Part shown: positions 43,049 through 53,003 of the stretch, in pieces
Layout: every line of letters starts with the position of its first letter
Numbering within the stretch: position 1 is the stretch's first letter
NCBI RefSeq assembly: GCF_011046555.1
Contig: NZ_CP049246.1
Location: forward strand, 1,302,001-1,366,000
DNA from: Sphingobacterium lactis
GTDB lineage: Bacteria; Bacteroidota; Bacteroidia; Sphingobacteriales; Sphingobacteriaceae
Direction of reading: 5' to 3'
Length of the DNA: 64,000 nt
Notes under the pieces: model-generated
Databases searched by the model: none
What the model saw: only the letters and a program-made list of their open reading frames with translations
Told to the model about the DNA's origin: nothing
Translations under genes and position numbers: made by a program

Positions 43049-43678
43049 ATGGAAGTTAAAGTATTCAATTTATCAGGTAAAGAAACAGGTGCCAAGGTGC
43101 AACTTCCTGAGACGGTATTCGGTGTTGAGCCAAACGACCATGCGATCTATTTGGATGTGAAACAATACTTAGCGAACCAACGCCAAGGAACTCACAAATC
43201 AAAACAACGTAATGAAATCGCGGGTTCAACTCGTAAATTACACAAACAAAAAGGTACTGGTGGTGCTCGTGCGGGTTCTATCAAATCTCCATTGTTTAAC
43301 GGTGGTGGTCGTGTATTCGGTCCACAGCCTCGTGACTACAGCTTTAAATTGAACAAGAAATTAAAGCAATTGGCACGTAAATCCGCATTAAGCTACAAAG
43401 CACAAGAGAACAATGTTGTGGTATTAGACGAAGTGAACTTCGATTCGATCAAAACAAAGAACTACGTTGCCCTAGTTAATGCATTGAACATTGCTGACGA
43501 GAAAACTTTATTGGTATTGCCAGCATACAATAACAATGTTTATTTATCAAGCAGAAACTTGAAGAAAGCAAAAGTTATCGTAGCATCTGAGTTGAATACA
43601 TACGATGTATTGAACGCTACGAAATTGTTGTTAACATCAGATTCTGTTAAATCTTTGGAGGAGGCATTCGCTAAGTAA
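43049..43678 (+). CDS. rplD: 50S ribosomal protein L4
   Basis: Lines the exit tunnel; in E. coli it also represses the S10 operon. The tunnel loop region [20 protein letters not shown] (about 70-90) and [14 protein letters not shown] are conserved. 209 residues, 5 nt after rplC. Confidence 0.98.
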   Translation: MEVKVFNLSGKETGAKVQLPETVFGVEPNDHAIYLDVKQYLANQRQGTHKSKQRNEIAGSTRKLHKQKGTGGARAGSIKSPLFNGGGRVFGPQPRDYSFKLNKKLKQLARKSALSYKAQENNVVVLDEVNFDSIKTKNYVALVNALNIADEKTLLVLPAYNNNVYLSSRNLKKAKVIVASELNTYDVLNATKLLLTSDSVKSLEEAFAK

Positions 43679-43679
43679 T

Positions 43680-43970
43680 ATGGAAATTATCAAAAAACCG
43701 ATCTTAACTGAGAAAGCTTCATTGTTAACGGAGAAATTGAACCGTTACTCTTTCAAAGTAGATCATAGAGCAAACAAGATCCAAATCAAAAATGCTGTTG
43801 AGCAAATGTTCGGTGTTACTGTTGTTTCAGTAAACACGGCAGTTGTTGCGGGTAAAGCAAAAAGCCGCTACACAAAAGCAGGATTTGTATCCGGCAGAAG
43901 CCCTAAGTATAAGAAAGCCATCATCACGGTGAAAGATGGTGAAACAATTGACTTTTACAGTACACTATAA
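43680..43970 (+). CDS. rplW: 50S ribosomal protein L23
   Basis: Sits at the tunnel exit and docks trigger factor and SRP. The family start IIKKPILTEKAS and the KIQIKNAVEQMFGVTVVSVN segment are seen. 96 residues; starts 1 nt after the rplD stop codon. Confidence 0.97.
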   Translation: MEIIKKPILTEKASLLTEKLNRYSFKVDHRANKIQIKNAVEQMFGVTVVSVNTAVVAGKAKSRYTKAGFVSGRSPKYKKAIITVKDGETIDFYSTL

Positions 43971-43976
43971 TAAGAA

Positions 43977-44801
43977 ATGGCAGTTAAAAGATTCAAACCG
44001 GTTACCCCTGGTACTCGTTTCAGAGTAGGTGCTGATTATTCAGACGTTACAACTAACGTTCCTGAGAAATCATTAGTAGTTAGCATCAAGAAGTCAGGTG
44101 GTCGTAATAACTCCGGTAAAATGACTATGCGTTACATCGGTGGGGGACATAAGAAAGCATACCGATTAATTGATTTCAAACGCGATAAAAAAGATATCCC
44201 TGCAAAAGTAGCTACCATCGAGTACGATCCAAACCGTACAGCACGTATTGCATTATTGCACTACGCAGATGGTGAGAAACGTTACATCATTGCTCCAGCT
44301 GGATTGACAGTAGGACAAACAGTAGTAGCAGGTGATACAGTTGCCCCAGAAGTAGGAAATACATTACCATTGGCAAACATCCCATTGGGTTCTATCATTC
44401 ACAACATTGAATTGAATCCAGGTCAAGGTGGTTCCATCGCACGTTCAGCAGGTACATATGCACAATTGTCTGCACGTGATGGTAAGTATGCTATTATCAA
44501 ATTGCCATCGGGCGAGACACGCATGATCTTATTGACATGTGTCGCTACGATCGGTTCTGTATCGAACGCAGAGAAAGCGAACCAAGTATTGGGTAAAGCT
44601 GGACGTAAGCGTTGGTTAGGCCGTCGTCCTCGCGTTCGTGGTGTGGCTATGAACCCGGTTGATCACCCTATGGGTGGTGGTGAAGGCCGTACTTCAGGAG
44701 GTCACCCTCGTTCAAGAACAGGTGTGTTGGCTAAAGGCTACAAAACACGCTACAAGAAGAAAACATCGAATCGTTACATCATTGAGAGAAGGAAAAAATA
44801 A
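43977..44801 (+). CDS. rplB: 50S ribosomal protein L2
   Basis: Large-subunit core protein near the peptidyl-transferase centre. Diagnostic segments: [20 protein letters not shown] near 43-62 and the late [20 protein letters not shown] near 222-241, containing the functionally key His. 274 residues. The stop overlaps the rpsS start by 1 bp (TAATG). Confidence 0.98.
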   Translation: MAVKRFKPVTPGTRFRVGADYSDVTTNVPEKSLVVSIKKSGGRNNSGKMTMRYIGGGHKKAYRLIDFKRDKKDIPAKVATIEYDPNRTARIALLHYADGEKRYIIAPAGLTVGQTVVAGDTVAPEVGNTLPLANIPLGSIIHNIELNPGQGGSIARSAGTYAQLSARDGKYAIIKLPSGETRMILLTCVATIGSVSNAEKANQVLGKAGRKRWLGRRPRVRGVAMNPVDHPMGGGEGRTSGGHPRSRTGVLAKGYKTRYKKKTSNRYIIERRKK

Positions 44802-45067
44802 TGGCTCGTTCAATTAAAAAAGGTCCTTATATCGATCACAACTTAGAAAGAAAAGTTCTTTCTATGAATGAAACAAACAAGAAGTCAGTAATCAAGACTT
44901 GGTCTCGTAGATCAATGATTTCACCTGATTTTGTTGGCCATACCTTCGCAGTGCACAACGGGAATAAATTCATTCCAGTTTATGTAACAGAGAATATGGT
45001 CGGTCACAAGCTTGGTGAATTCGCGCCTACGCGTACATTCAGAGGCCACGCAGAAAAGAAAAAATAA
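44801..45067 (+). CDS. rpsS: 30S ribosomal protein S19
   Basis: Small-subunit head protein. Starts [15 protein letters not shown] and contains [20 protein letters not shown], both family hallmarks. 88 residues, coupled to rplB by a TAATG overlap. Confidence 0.97.
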   Translation: MARSIKKGPYIDHNLERKVLSMNETNKKSVIKTWSRRSMISPDFVGHTFAVHNGNKFIPVYVTENMVGHKLGEFAPTRTFRGHAEKKK

Positions 45068-45073
45068 TAGGTA

Positions 45074-45505
45074 ATGGAAGCAACAAAAAAACTCAAAAAA
45101 TCTGTTTTAATTAAACAGCGCAAAGAGCAGGAAAAAGCTCAAGTAGGAGGAGCTTCTACTGCCAAGTTATTGAATTGCCCTACTTCCCCGCGCAAAATGC
45201 GCTTAGTAGTGGATCTTATCCGTGGTCAGAAAGTAGAGAATGCACTTTACATCTTGAAGCACACTGGTAAAGAAGCTGCCGTTCGCGTTGAGAAATTATT
45301 ATTATCAGCGATCAAGAACTGGGAAGCGAAAAACGAAGGTGCATCAGTAGAAGACGGTGGTCTTTTTGTAAAGGAAGTATCTGTAGGTGGCGGTCGTCAA
45401 TTGAAGAGATTACGTCCTGCACCACAAGGTCGCGGTTACAGAATCCGTAAGCGTTCTAACCACGTAACATTGGTAGTAGATAGTTTAAATAACGTAAACA
45501 ACTAA
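45074..45505 (+). CDS. rplV: 50S ribosomal protein L22
   Basis: Tunnel-lining protein. The core [19 protein letters not shown] and the C-terminal [20 protein letters not shown] are typical. 143 residues: about 30 longer than E. coli L22 because of a charged N-terminal extension ([20 protein letters not shown]). Confidence 0.96.
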   Translation: MEATKKLKKSVLIKQRKEQEKAQVGGASTAKLLNCPTSPRKMRLVVDLIRGQKVENALYILKHTGKEAAVRVEKLLLSAIKNWEAKNEGASVEDGGLFVKEVSVGGGRQLKRLRPAPQGRGYRIRKRSNHVTLVVDSLNNVNN

Positions 45506-45516
45506 TAACATTAAGA

Positions 45517-46299
45517 ATGGGACAAAAAGCAAATCCAATAGGTAGCAGATTAGGAATCATCAAAGGATGGGATTCTAATTGGTTCGGAGGCAACAACTAT
45601 TCTGATAAGTTAGTTGAGGACGAAAAAATCAGAAAATATCTTTCAGTACGTATCGCTAAAGGCGGTGTTGCGAAAGTGGTTATCGAGCGTACGTTGAAAC
45701 GTATCACGGTAACTATCCACACAGCACGTCCAGGGATCGTAATTGGTAAAGGTGGTCAAGAAGTTGATAAGATCAAAGAAGAGTTAAAGAAATTAACGAA
45801 GAAAGATGTTCAAATCAACATTTTCGAGATCAAACGTCCAGAATTGGATGCGAAACTAGTTGCTGAAGGTATTGCAAAACAATTAGAAGCTCGTATTTCA
45901 TTCCGTCGTGCTATGAAGACTTCGATCGCGTCTACGATGCGTATGGGAGCTGAAGGTATCAAAGTAATGTGTTCAGGTCGTTTGGGTGGTGCTGAGATGG
46001 CACGTACCGAGCAGTACAAAGAAGGAAGAACTCCTTTGCACACATTGCGTGCTGATATCGACTATGCATTGGCAGAAGCGTTGACTACATACGGTAAGAT
46101 CGGTGTCAAAGTATGGATCTGTAAAGGTGAAGTATATGGCAAGCGTGATCTAAGCCCGAACATCGGTCAGGCATCTGGTGTGAAATCACGTGGTGGCAAC
46201 GAAGGTGGTGAAAACCGTCGTGACAACCGTGGCGGAGGTCGTAGAGACAACCGTGGTGGTGGCCGTCGTGATAACAACCGTGGTGGAAAAAGAGATTAA
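45517..46299 (+). CDS. rpsC: 30S ribosomal protein S3 with a repetitive RDNRGGG tail
   Basis: Forms the mRNA entry site of the small subunit. The N terminus [20 protein letters not shown], the KH motif [20 protein letters not shown] and [20 protein letters not shown] are conserved. The folded part ends near residue 220; a tail of about 35 residues follows, made of repeats of the type RRDNRGGG (three or more). S3 proteins vary in tail length, but this one is strikingly repetitive and basic, resembling RGG-type RNA-binding tails. 260 residues. Confidence 0.97.
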   Translation: MGQKANPIGSRLGIIKGWDSNWFGGNNYSDKLVEDEKIRKYLSVRIAKGGVAKVVIERTLKRITVTIHTARPGIVIGKGGQEVDKIKEELKKLTKKDVQINIFEIKRPELDAKLVAEGIAKQLEARISFRRAMKTSIASTMRMGAEGIKVMCSGRLGGAEMARTEQYKEGRTPLHTLRADIDYALAEALTTYGKIGVKVWICKGEVYGKRDLSPNIGQASGVKSRGGNEGGENRRDNRGGGRRDNRGGGRRDNNRGGKRD

Positions 46300-46350
46300 T
46301 TAACAAGAAGACAAAAGATATCTGATTTTCAGATTTAAAAGAATACGAAC

Positions 46351-46773
46351 ATGTTACAGCCAAAAAGAACGAAGTTCAGAAAGATGCAGAAAGGCCGCAT
46401 GAAAGGTAATGCCACTCGTGGAGCGGAATTAGCTTTCGGATCTTTCGGTATCAAATCAATGGAGCCAGCATGGATCACAAGCCGTCAAATTGAGGCAGCT
46501 CGTATTGCGGTAACACGTTATATGAAGCGTGAAGGACAAGTTTGGATCCGCATTTTCCCTGACAAGCCAGTTACCAAGAAACCTGCAGAGGTACGTATGG
46601 GTAAAGGTAAGGGTGCTCCAGAATATTGGGTTGCTGTAGTGCGCCCAGGCCGTATGTTATTTGAAGCAGAAGGCGTTCCATTGGAAATCGCTAAAGAAGC
46701 ATTGCGCTTAGCTGCTCAAAAATTACCGGTACAAACGAAATTTGTGATACGTAGAGACTACGTAGAAGCATAG
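46351..46773 (+). CDS. rplP: 50S ribosomal protein L16
   Basis: Near the A-site tRNA elbow. Starts [19 protein letters not shown] and contains [20 protein letters not shown] and [16 protein letters not shown], including the arginine region that is hydroxylated in some bacteria. 140 residues. The preceding 51-nt gap holds only a small atctga/tcagat hairpin. Confidence 0.98.
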   Translation: MLQPKRTKFRKMQKGRMKGNATRGAELAFGSFGIKSMEPAWITSRQIEAARIAVTRYMKREGQVWIRIFPDKPVTKKPAEVRMGKGKGAPEYWVAVVRPGRMLFEAEGVPLEIAKEALRLAAQKLPVQTKFVIRRDYVEA

Positions 46774-46799
46774 ACATCGTTGGTAATGTCAAGAGTCTA

Positions 46800-46824
46800 G
46801 CCTTACAGCCGTTACCTGTAAGGC
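46800..46824 (+). promoter_or_regulatory. Hairpin in the rplP-rpmC gap
   Basis: Arms gccttacag/ctgtaaggc with a 7-nt loop in a 92-nt intergenic space; no T-run, so more likely an mRNA structure or processing site than a terminator. Confidence 0.5.
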
Positions 46825-46865
46825 ACCTTTAAAACTTGCGATAACCCAACACAACAAATTGAAAA

Positions 46866-47090
46866 ATGAAAAATTCAGAAATCGTAGAATTATCAACTGA
46901 GGATCTAACAGCTCGCCTTGCAGAGGAGAAAGCTGCCTTGAACAAATTGAAATTTGCACACGCTGTTTCTGCTATTGAGAATCCAAACGTGATCAAAGCA
47001 GCTCGCAAAACTATCGCTCGTTTATCTACAGAGGTATCCAAGCGTCAAAATGCAGCAAAATCTGAAACAGCCGCTGAGGCACAAAATTAA
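46866..47090 (+). CDS. rpmC: 50S ribosomal protein L29
   Basis: Two-helix protein at the tunnel exit. KNSEIVELSTEDLTARLAEE and the middle LKFAHAVSAIENPNVIKAAR fit the family. 74 residues with an Ala-rich C-terminal tail slightly longer than in E. coli (63). Confidence 0.95.
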   Translation: MKNSEIVELSTEDLTARLAEEKAALNKLKFAHAVSAIENPNVIKAARKTIARLSTEVSKRQNAAKSETAAEAQN

Positions 47091-47096
47091 GTCGAA

Positions 47097-47351
47097 ATGG
47101 AAAGAAATTTAAGAAAAACAAGAATCGGCTTAGTAGTTAGCAACAAGATGGACAAATCTATCGTAGTAGCTGTTGAGCGTAAAGTGAAACACCCTATTTA
47201 CGGTAAATTCGTTAAGAAAACTACTAAATTTAAAGCTCATGACGAAACTAATACCTGCGGTATCGGCGACACGGTATTAATTATGGAAACTCGTCCGCTG
47301 AGTAAGACAAAGAACTGGAGATTGGTAGAAATTTTAGAAAGGGCTAAATAA
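47097..47351 (+). CDS. rpsQ: 30S ribosomal protein S17
   Basis: Primary 16S rRNA binder. [20 protein letters not shown] and the late [20 protein letters not shown] are diagnostic. 84 residues, 6 nt after rpmC. Confidence 0.97.
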   Translation: MERNLRKTRIGLVVSNKMDKSIVVAVERKVKHPIYGKFVKKTTKFKAHDETNTCGIGDTVLIMETRPLSKTKNWRLVEILERAK

Positions 47352-47352
47352 C

Positions 47353-47721
47353 ATGGTACAACAGGAATCAAGACTAAATGTAGCTGACAATAGCGGTGCT
47401 AAAGAAGTTTTAGTAATCCGTGTATTGGGCGGTACGCGTAAGCGTTATGCATCTATCGGTGATAAAATCGTTGTTACCGTTAAGAGCGCTATCCCTTCAG
47501 GAAACGTTAAAAAAGGATCAGTTTCAAAAGCAGTAGTCGTACGTACGAAAAAAGAGATCCGTCGTAAAGATGGTTCATACATTCGCTTCGACGATAACGC
47601 TGCAGTATTGTTAAATAACAACGATGAACCACGTGGAACACGTATCTTCGGCCCTGTGGCTAGAGAGTTGCGTGAGAAACAGTTCATGAAGATTGTATCA
47701 CTAGCACCGGAGGTTTTATAA
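47353..47721 (+). CDS. rplN: 50S ribosomal protein L14
   Basis: Bridge protein between subunits. [20 protein letters not shown] and the C-terminal [20 protein letters not shown] are near-invariant family stretches. 122 residues. Confidence 0.98.
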   Translation: MVQQESRLNVADNSGAKEVLVIRVLGGTRKRYASIGDKIVVTVKSAIPSGNVKKGSVSKAVVVRTKKEIRRKDGSYIRFDDNAAVLLNNNDEPRGTRIFGPVARELREKQFMKIVSLAPEVL

Positions 47722-47723
47722 TT

Positions 47724-48068
47724 ATGGCACAGAAAACAAAAACAACGACTCACAAGATCAAGATCAAAAAGGGTGATTTAGTGAAAGTTATCGCTGGTAA
47801 CTCTAAAGGTGTGCAAGGGAAAGTATTGCAAATTTTAGTGGATGCGAACAGAGCAGTAGTTGAAGGCGCTAACATCGTTAAGAAACACACTAAACCAAGT
47901 GCAGCTAACCCGAATGGTGGTATCATTGAAAAAGAAGCTGCAATCAACATCTCAAACTTAGCATTGATCGATCCTAAAACAGGTGAAACTTCACGTGTTG
48001 GTCGTAAGCTAAATGCAGATGGCAAATTAGTTCGTTACGCAAAAAAATCAGGGGAGGAAATTAAATAA
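47724..48068 (+). CDS. rplX: 50S ribosomal protein L24
   Basis: Assembly initiator with a KOW motif ([20 protein letters not shown] near 14-33). 114 residues. Its stop overlaps the rplE start by 1 bp (TAATG). Confidence 0.97.
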   Translation: MAQKTKTTTHKIKIKKGDLVKVIAGNSKGVQGKVLQILVDANRAVVEGANIVKKHTKPSAANPNGGIIEKEAAINISNLALIDPKTGETSRVGRKLNADGKLVRYAKKSGEEIK

Positions 48069-48637
48069 TGACTTATACACCAAGATTGAAAGCGAAATAC
48101 GCAGAGGAAATCCGTGCGTCGCTTAAAGAAAAATTCCAGTATAAAAGCGTTATGCAAGTTCCTAAACTGGAAAAAATCGTAGTATCCCAAGGTATCGGTG
48201 CAGCTACAGCAGACAAGAAATTGATCGACAACTCCATCACGGAATTGACAACGATCACTGGTCAGCAAGCTGTTCCTACGAAATCCAAAAAGGATATCTC
48301 GAACTTCAAATTACGTAAAGGTATGCCAATTGGTGCACGTGTTACATTGCGTGACAACACCATGTACGAATTCCTTGATCGTTTAATCGCTGTATCTTTG
48401 CCACGTATCCGTGACTTCCGTGGAATCAACGATAAAGGTTTCGATGGACATGGTAACTACAACTTGGGTATCACCGAGCAGATCATTTTCCCAGAGATCA
48501 ACATTGACAAGATCAACAAGATCCAAGGTATGGACATCACGTTCGTGACTTCTGCAAAGAACGATATCGAAGCATTGGAATTACTTAAATTGTTTGGCTT
48601 ACCATTCAAAAACCAAAACACGAATAACAATGGCTAA
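48068..48637 (+). CDS. rplE: 50S ribosomal protein L5
   Basis: Binds 5S rRNA. Conserved segments: [38 protein letters not shown] and [20 protein letters not shown]. 189 residues. The last 8 bp overlap the rpsN start. Confidence 0.97.
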   Translation: MTYTPRLKAKYAEEIRASLKEKFQYKSVMQVPKLEKIVVSQGIGAATADKKLIDNSITELTTITGQQAVPTKSKKDISNFKLRKGMPIGARVTLRDNTMYEFLDRLIAVSLPRIRDFRGINDKGFDGHGNYNLGITEQIIFPEINIDKINKIQGMDITFVTSAKNDIEALELLKLFGLPFKNQNTNNNG

Positions 48638-48899
48638 AGAAGGATTAAAGGCACGCGAAGTTAAGCGTCAGAAATTAGTAGCAAAATATGCAGAGAAACG
48701 TGCAGCGTTAAAAGCGGCAGGTGACTACGAAGCATTAGATAAATTGCCAAAGAATGCATCGCCTGTAAGATTGCACAACCGTTGCAAATTGACAGGTCGT
48801 CCTAAAGGATATATGCGTCAGTTCGGTATCTCCCGTGTAACATTCCGTGAGATGGCGTTGGACGGAAAGATCCCGGGAGTGAAAAAAGCTTCTTGGTAA
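48630..48899 (+). CDS. rpsN: 30S ribosomal protein S14
   Basis: Small-subunit head protein. The ATG at 48630 ([20 protein letters not shown]) lies inside the end of rplE; the 89-residue size and the single cysteine in [20 protein letters not shown] show the long, zinc-free type. It is the last gene before an internal terminator/promoter. Confidence 0.96.
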   Translation: MAKEGLKAREVKRQKLVAKYAEKRAALKAAGDYEALDKLPKNASPVRLHNRCKLTGRPKGYMRQFGISRVTFREMALDGKIPGVKKASW

Positions 48900-48922
48900 T
48901 CAAAAAAATATAATTACTTTTG
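48893..48922 (+). promoter_or_regulatory. Internal promoter between rpsN and rpsH
   Basis: TTG (48893-48895) in the end of rpsN, 19-nt spacer, TACTTTTG (48915-48922). The expected start site (about 48926) falls inside the left arm of the terminator hairpin that begins at 48923. Confidence 0.72.
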
Positions 48923-48959
48923 CCCGGATAAACCACGAACGTGGTTTATCGGGTTTTTT
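48923..48959 (+). terminator. Intrinsic terminator after rpsN, overlapping the rpsH promoter start site
   Basis: Left arm cccggataaaccacg (one bulged g), right arm cgtggtttatcggg, loop aa, followed by six T (48954-48959). A canonical terminator in the middle of the ribosomal cluster. Confidence 0.88.
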
Positions 48960-49039
48960 ATGCATTGCATTATTTTAACCGATAAAAGGTCTGCAGCTTC
49001 GGTTAGTTGCGGAAACCATTATCACAATTTTTATACAAA

Positions 49040-49438
49040 ATGAATACAGATCCAATAGCGGATTACCTTACCCGAGTAAGGAATGCCATTAAGGCCAACC
49101 ACAGGGTTGTTGAAATTCCTGCATCGAACCTTAAAAAAGAAATCACAAAAGTTCTTTTCGACAAAGGTTACATTGCTAACTACAAATTTATCGAGGAAGG
49201 TCCTCAAGGTTCCATCAAGATTGCCTTGAAGTACCACCCAATTAGCAAAGTACCGGCTATTCGCACTTTGACACGTGTGAGTAAACCTGGTTTGAGAAAG
49301 TATGCAAGTGTTGACAACTTACCTCGTGTATTAAACGGTTTAGGAATTGCGATTTTGTCTACTTCCAAAGGAGTAATGTCAGACAAAGAAGCTGCCGTTC
49401 AAAACGTTGGTGGAGAAGTTTTATGTTACATTTATTAA
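49040..49438 (+). CDS. rpsH: 30S ribosomal protein S8
   Basis: Binds the central domain of 16S rRNA; the known autoregulator of the spc operon in E. coli. The ATG at 49040 gives [20 protein letters not shown], the family start; an in-frame TTG at 49007 is unlikely. The C terminus [20 protein letters not shown] is conserved. 132 residues. It opens the second segment of the cluster. Confidence 0.97.
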   Translation: MNTDPIADYLTRVRNAIKANHRVVEIPASNLKKEITKVLFDKGYIANYKFIEEGPQGSIKIALKYHPISKVPAIRTLTRVSKPGLRKYASVDNLPRVLNGLGIAILSTSKGVMSDKEAAVQNVGGEVLCYIY

Positions 49439-49458
49439 TCAGGTAAAAGCACTTAGAA

Positions 49459-50013
49459 ATGTCAAGAATTGGAAAAGCGCCTATCGCTATCCCTTCGGGA
49501 GTAACGGTATCGGTATCAGATAAGAATCTGGTAACTGTAAAAGGCCCTAAAGGTGAGTTATCACAACAATTGGATCGTGACATTACCGTTAAAGAAGAAG
49601 ATGGTAATATCGTCGTTACGCGTCCTACAGAACAAAAAAAGCACAAAGCATTACACGGTTTATACCGCGCCCTGTTGAACAACATGGTTGTTGGTGTTAC
49701 TGAAGGTTACAAAACTACACAAGAATTGGTTGGTGTTGGTTACCGTGCTTCAAACACAGGTAATACGTTGGAGTTGACGTTAGGTTTCTCCCACCAGATT
49801 GTATTCGTATTGCCACAGGAAATTAAAGTTACCACAACTGCTGAGAAGGGAAAGAACCCAACGATCACGTTGGAATCTATCGACAAGCAACTGATCGGTC
49901 AAGTAGCGGCGAAAATCCGTAGCTTCCGTAAGCCAGAGCCATACAAAGGTAAAGGTATCAAGTTTGCAGGTGAAGTATTAAGAAGAAAAGCAGGTAAATC
50001 AGCTAAAAAATAA
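49459..50013 (+). CDS. rplF: 50S ribosomal protein L6
   Basis: Near the sarcin-ricin loop. [17 protein letters not shown], the duplicated-domain core, and [20 protein letters not shown] (about 157-176) identify it. 184 residues. Confidence 0.98.
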   Translation: MSRIGKAPIAIPSGVTVSVSDKNLVTVKGPKGELSQQLDRDITVKEEDGNIVVTRPTEQKKHKALHGLYRALLNNMVVGVTEGYKTTQELVGVGYRASNTGNTLELTLGFSHQIVFVLPQEIKVTTTAEKGKNPTITLESIDKQLIGQVAAKIRSFRKPEPYKGKGIKFAGEVLRRKAGKSAKK

Positions 50014-50018
50014 TAACC

Positions 50019-50372
50019 ATGGCAGGAATTAAATCAGCTCGCAGAGCGAGAATCAAAAAAGGAATTAGAAAACACCTGGCTGGATCAACAGAACGTCCAC
50101 GTTTGACAGTTTTTAGAAGCAATAAAGGAATCTACGCACAGATTATCGATGATACAAATGGTAAAACTATCGTTTCCGCATCTACATTATCCAAGGATTT
50201 TGCAGAAGGTGGCAACAAAGTAGACCAATCGAAAGCAGTAGGTAAATTGGTTGCTGAGAAAGCGGTTGCAGCAGGAATTAGCAAAGTAGTTTTTGACCGT
50301 AATGGGTACTTATACCATGGCCGTATCAAATCATTGGCTGAAGGTGCTCGCGAAGGCGGTTTAGACTTTTAA
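50019..50372 (+). CDS. rplR: 50S ribosomal protein L18
   Basis: Binds 5S r[23 protein letters not shown] and the C-terminal [20 protein letters not shown] are typical. 117 residues. Confidence 0.97.
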   Translation: MAGIKSARRARIKKGIRKHLAGSTERPRLTVFRSNKGIYAQIIDDTNGKTIVSASTLSKDFAEGGNKVDQSKAVGKLVAEKAVAAGISKVVFDRNGYLYHGRIKSLAEGAREGGLDF

Positions 50373-50384
50373 TCTTAGAAGAAA

Positions 50385-50903
50385 ATGGCATTAAGCAATA
50401 TTAAAAGAGTAAAATCAAGCGAAATCGAATTAAAAGATCGCTTAGTAAGCATCCAACGCGTAGCCAAAGTGACCAAAGGTGGTCGTACTTTCAGCTTTTC
50501 TGCTATCGTAGTAGTAGGTGATGAGAATGGTATCGTAGGTTATGGCTTGGGTAAAGCAAAAGAGGTGACAGAAGCGATCACGAAAGGTATCGACGATGCG
50601 AAAAAGAACTTGGTGAAAGTTCCTATTATCAAAGGTACAGTTCCTCATGAACAATACGGTAAGTACTCTGGTGGTTCGGTTTTGATCAAACCAGCAGTAA
50701 GTGGTACAGGAGTATTGGCAGGTGGTGCGATGCGTGCGGTATTGGAGTCAGCTGGTATCACAGACGTATTGGCGAAATCCTTGGGATCATCTAACCCTCA
50801 CAACGTAGTAAAAGCAACTATCGATGCATTAGCAAACATGCGTGATGCTTATACAGTAGCGCAAACACGTGGTGTCGATTTAAACAAAGTATTTAACGGT
50901 TAA
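50385..50903 (+). CDS. rpsE: 30S ribosomal protein S5
   Basis: Helps decoding fidelity at the mRNA entry. [20 protein letters not shown] near 18-37, then [20 protein letters not shown] and the C-terminal [17 protein letters not shown]. 172 residues. Confidence 0.98.
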   Translation: MALSNIKRVKSSEIELKDRLVSIQRVAKVTKGGRTFSFSAIVVVGDENGIVGYGLGKAKEVTEAITKGIDDAKKNLVKVPIIKGTVPHEQYGKYSGGSVLIKPAVSGTGVLAGGAMRAVLESAGITDVLAKSLGSSNPHNVVKATIDALANMRDAYTVAQTRGVDLNKVFNG

Positions 50904-50907
50904 TATC

Positions 50908-51087
50908 ATGGCAAAAATCAAAATCACCCAGATAAAGAGCGTTATCGACAGAAGCGAGCGCCAAAAGAAAACAATTGAGGCTTTGGGATTGAAAAGAATC
51001 AACCACTCAGTTGAAGTAGAGGCTACCCCAGCGATTATCGGAATGGTTCGCAAAGTGAATCATTTGGTAGCAATCGAAACTATTTAA
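50908..51087 (+). CDS. rpmD: 50S ribosomal protein L30
   Basis: 59 residues from the ATG 5 nt after rpsE: starts MAKIKITQIKSVIDRSERQK, with the family middle TIEALGLKRINHSV and end GMVRKVNHLVAIETI. Size and position between rpsE and rplO are as expected. Confidence 0.95.
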   Translation: MAKIKITQIKSVIDRSERQKKTIEALGLKRINHSVEVEATPAIIGMVRKVNHLVAIETI

Positions 51088-51095
51088 TGAATTAG

Positions 51096-51130
51096 ATGGA
51101 AAGGACGCTCACAGTCCTTTCCATTCTTTG
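51096..51130 (+). terminator. Hairpin after rpmD (weak terminator)
   Basis: Perfect 11-bp stem atggaaaggac/gtcctttccat with a 7-nt loop, followed by tctttgtt. The U-run is poor, so it may only reduce read-through to rplO or mark a processing point in a 109-nt gap. Confidence 0.55.
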
Positions 51131-51196
51131 TTAATAAATTTTTCAAGGCTATTACCTGTTTAGTGAGAGCGAAGGGATAGCATAATTTTAAAAAAA

Positions 51197-51643
51197 ATGA
51201 ACTTAAGTAATCTTAAACCAGCAGCTGGTTCAGTAAAAACTAAAAAACGTATTGGTCGTGGTCAAGGATCAGGTCGTGGTGGAACATCTACACGTGGTCA
51301 CAAAGGAGCAGGATCTCGTTCAGGTAACTCGAGAAAAATCGGTTTCGAAGGTGGTCAAATGCCTTTGCAACGTCGTGTTCCTAAGTTTGGTTTCAAAAAC
51401 TTGAACAGAGTTGAGTATGTAGGTGTAAACTTAGATGTATTGCAAGGTATTGTTGAGAAGTTCAACTTGACAGCAGTTGATTTCGATACATTGAAAGAGC
51501 ACGGATTGGTTTCTAAGAATGATTTGATCAAAATCTTAGGTCGTGGTGAATTAACCGCAAAAGTAGAAGTAAAGGCCCATGCATTTTCCGCTTCAGCACA
51601 AAAAGCAATTGAAGCAGCAGGTGGTTCTATCGTTAAATTGTAA
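51197..51643 (+). CDS. rplO: 50S ribosomal protein L15
   Basis: Late assembly protein. The glycine-rich N-terminal tail ([20 protein letters not shown] near 18-37) and [19 protein letters not shown] are characteristic. 148 residues, 6 nt before secY. Confidence 0.97.
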   Translation: MNLSNLKPAAGSVKTKKRIGRGQGSGRGGTSTRGHKGAGSRSGNSRKIGFEGGQMPLQRRVPKFGFKNLNRVEYVGVNLDVLQGIVEKFNLTAVDFDTLKEHGLVSKNDLIKILGRGELTAKVEVKAHAFSASAQKAIEAAGGSIVKL

Positions 51644-51649
51644 TCATAC

Positions 51650-52996
51650 ATGAAGAAACTAATCACAACCTTAACCAATATATGGAAGATAGAAGAGCTA
51701 CGCAATCGTATCTTGAATACATTGCTATTTCTTCTAATATACCGCATTGGTTGTCACGTGGTTTTACCAGGTGTCAATCCTGATGCATTGGTAGTAAATA
51801 GAGAAGGTGGCAATGACATCATGAACCTGATCAATATGTTCGCTGGGGGCTCATTCTCCCGTGCGGCCATCTTTGCATTAGGGGTTATGCCATACATCTC
51901 GGCATCTATCGTCGTGCAGCTATTGGGGATTGCTGTGCCTGCTTTTCAGAAGATGCAGAAGGAGGGAGAGTCTGGTCGTAAGAAGATGACGCAGATTACA
52001 CGTTACCTAACAGTAGCGATTACCTTGGTTCAGGCCGTAGCGTACGTGAAGACCCAGATCGGGCCAGAAGCGAAAACTATTGCAGATCCAATGTTCTCTA
52101 TCCTATCGGCTATCGTCTTGACCGCGGGTACATTGTTTGTGATGTGGCTAGGTGAAAAGATTACCGATAAAGGAATTGGTAATGGTATTTCCTTGATCAT
52201 TATGGCGGGTATTATTGCTCAGCTTCCTGCAGGTATTACTGCAGAGTGGGCATCCAGAATGAGCCCTAGTGGCGGTGGTCCTATTCCATTGTTACTGGAG
52301 TTCGTTGCCTTATTCTTTGTGGTGATCTTTACGATCTTAATCGTACAGGGTGTTCGCAAGATCCCTGTGCAGTACGCAAAGAAGATCGTTGGTAATAAAC
52401 AAATCGGTGGTGTTCGTCAATACATTCCTTTAAAGGTAAATGCGGCGGGTGTAATGCCTATCATTTTCGCGCAGGCGATTATGTTCTTACCGATGTCGTT
52501 GCAACAGTTCTTCCCGAACGTGCAATCTGACTTTCTGAATTCGTTGGCTAACTATACGTCCGTAACGTATAATGTGGTATTTGCATTGTTGATCATTGCA
52601 TTCACGTTCTTCTATACGGCGATCATGGTGAACCCGCAGCAGATGTCAGAGGACATGAAGAAGAATGGTGGATTCATCCCGGGCATCAAGCCTGGTTTTG
52701 AGACCAACACGTTCATCGACAACGTAATTTCACATATTACCTTCCCTGGAGCAGTATTCATAGCAATCATTGCCATCTTACCGGCAATTGCTACGCTGTT
52801 CGGAGTAAACAATCAATTTGCCCACTTCTTCGGTGGTACATCCCTACTGATCTTGGTAGGTGTGGTATTGGATACCATCCAGCAGATTGAGAGTCATTTG
52901 TTAATGCGTCATTATGACGGTTTGATGAAAACAGGTCGTGTTAAGGGTAGAAGCACCGCTGCTCCCGTAGATGGCTATGATCAGACCGCATTATAA
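51650..52996 (+). CDS. secY: Protein translocase channel subunit SecY
   Basis: Central channel of the Sec export pathway. 448 residues with ten hydrophobic helices. Family segments: FAGGSFSRAAIFALGVMPYI near 64-83 (the plug follows), the loop RYIPLKVNAAGVMPIIFA-type stretch near 260-280, and MVNPQQMSEDMKKNGGFIPG near 325-344. Its place after rplO is conserved. Confidence 0.97.
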   Translation: MKKLITTLTNIWKIEELRNRILNTLLFLLIYRIGCHVVLPGVNPDALVVNREGGNDIMNLINMFAGGSFSRAAIFALGVMPYISASIVVQLLGIAVPAFQKMQKEGESGRKKMTQITRYLTVAITLVQAVAYVKTQIGPEAKTIADPMFSILSAIVLTAGTLFVMWLGEKITDKGIGNGISLIIMAGIIAQLPAGITAEWASRMSPSGGGPIPLLLEFVALFFVVIFTILIVQGVRKIPVQYAKKIVGNKQIGGVRQYIPLKVNAAGVMPIIFAQAIMFLPMSLQQFFPNVQSDFLNSLANYTSVTYNVVFALLIIAFTFFYTAIMVNPQQMSEDMKKNGGFIPGIKPGFETNTFIDNVISHITFPGAVFIAIIAILPAIATLFGVNNQFAHFFGGTSLLILVGVVLDTIQQIESHLLMRHYDGLMKTGRVKGRSTAAPVDGYDQTAL

Positions 52997-53003
52997 TTTC
53001 TGA

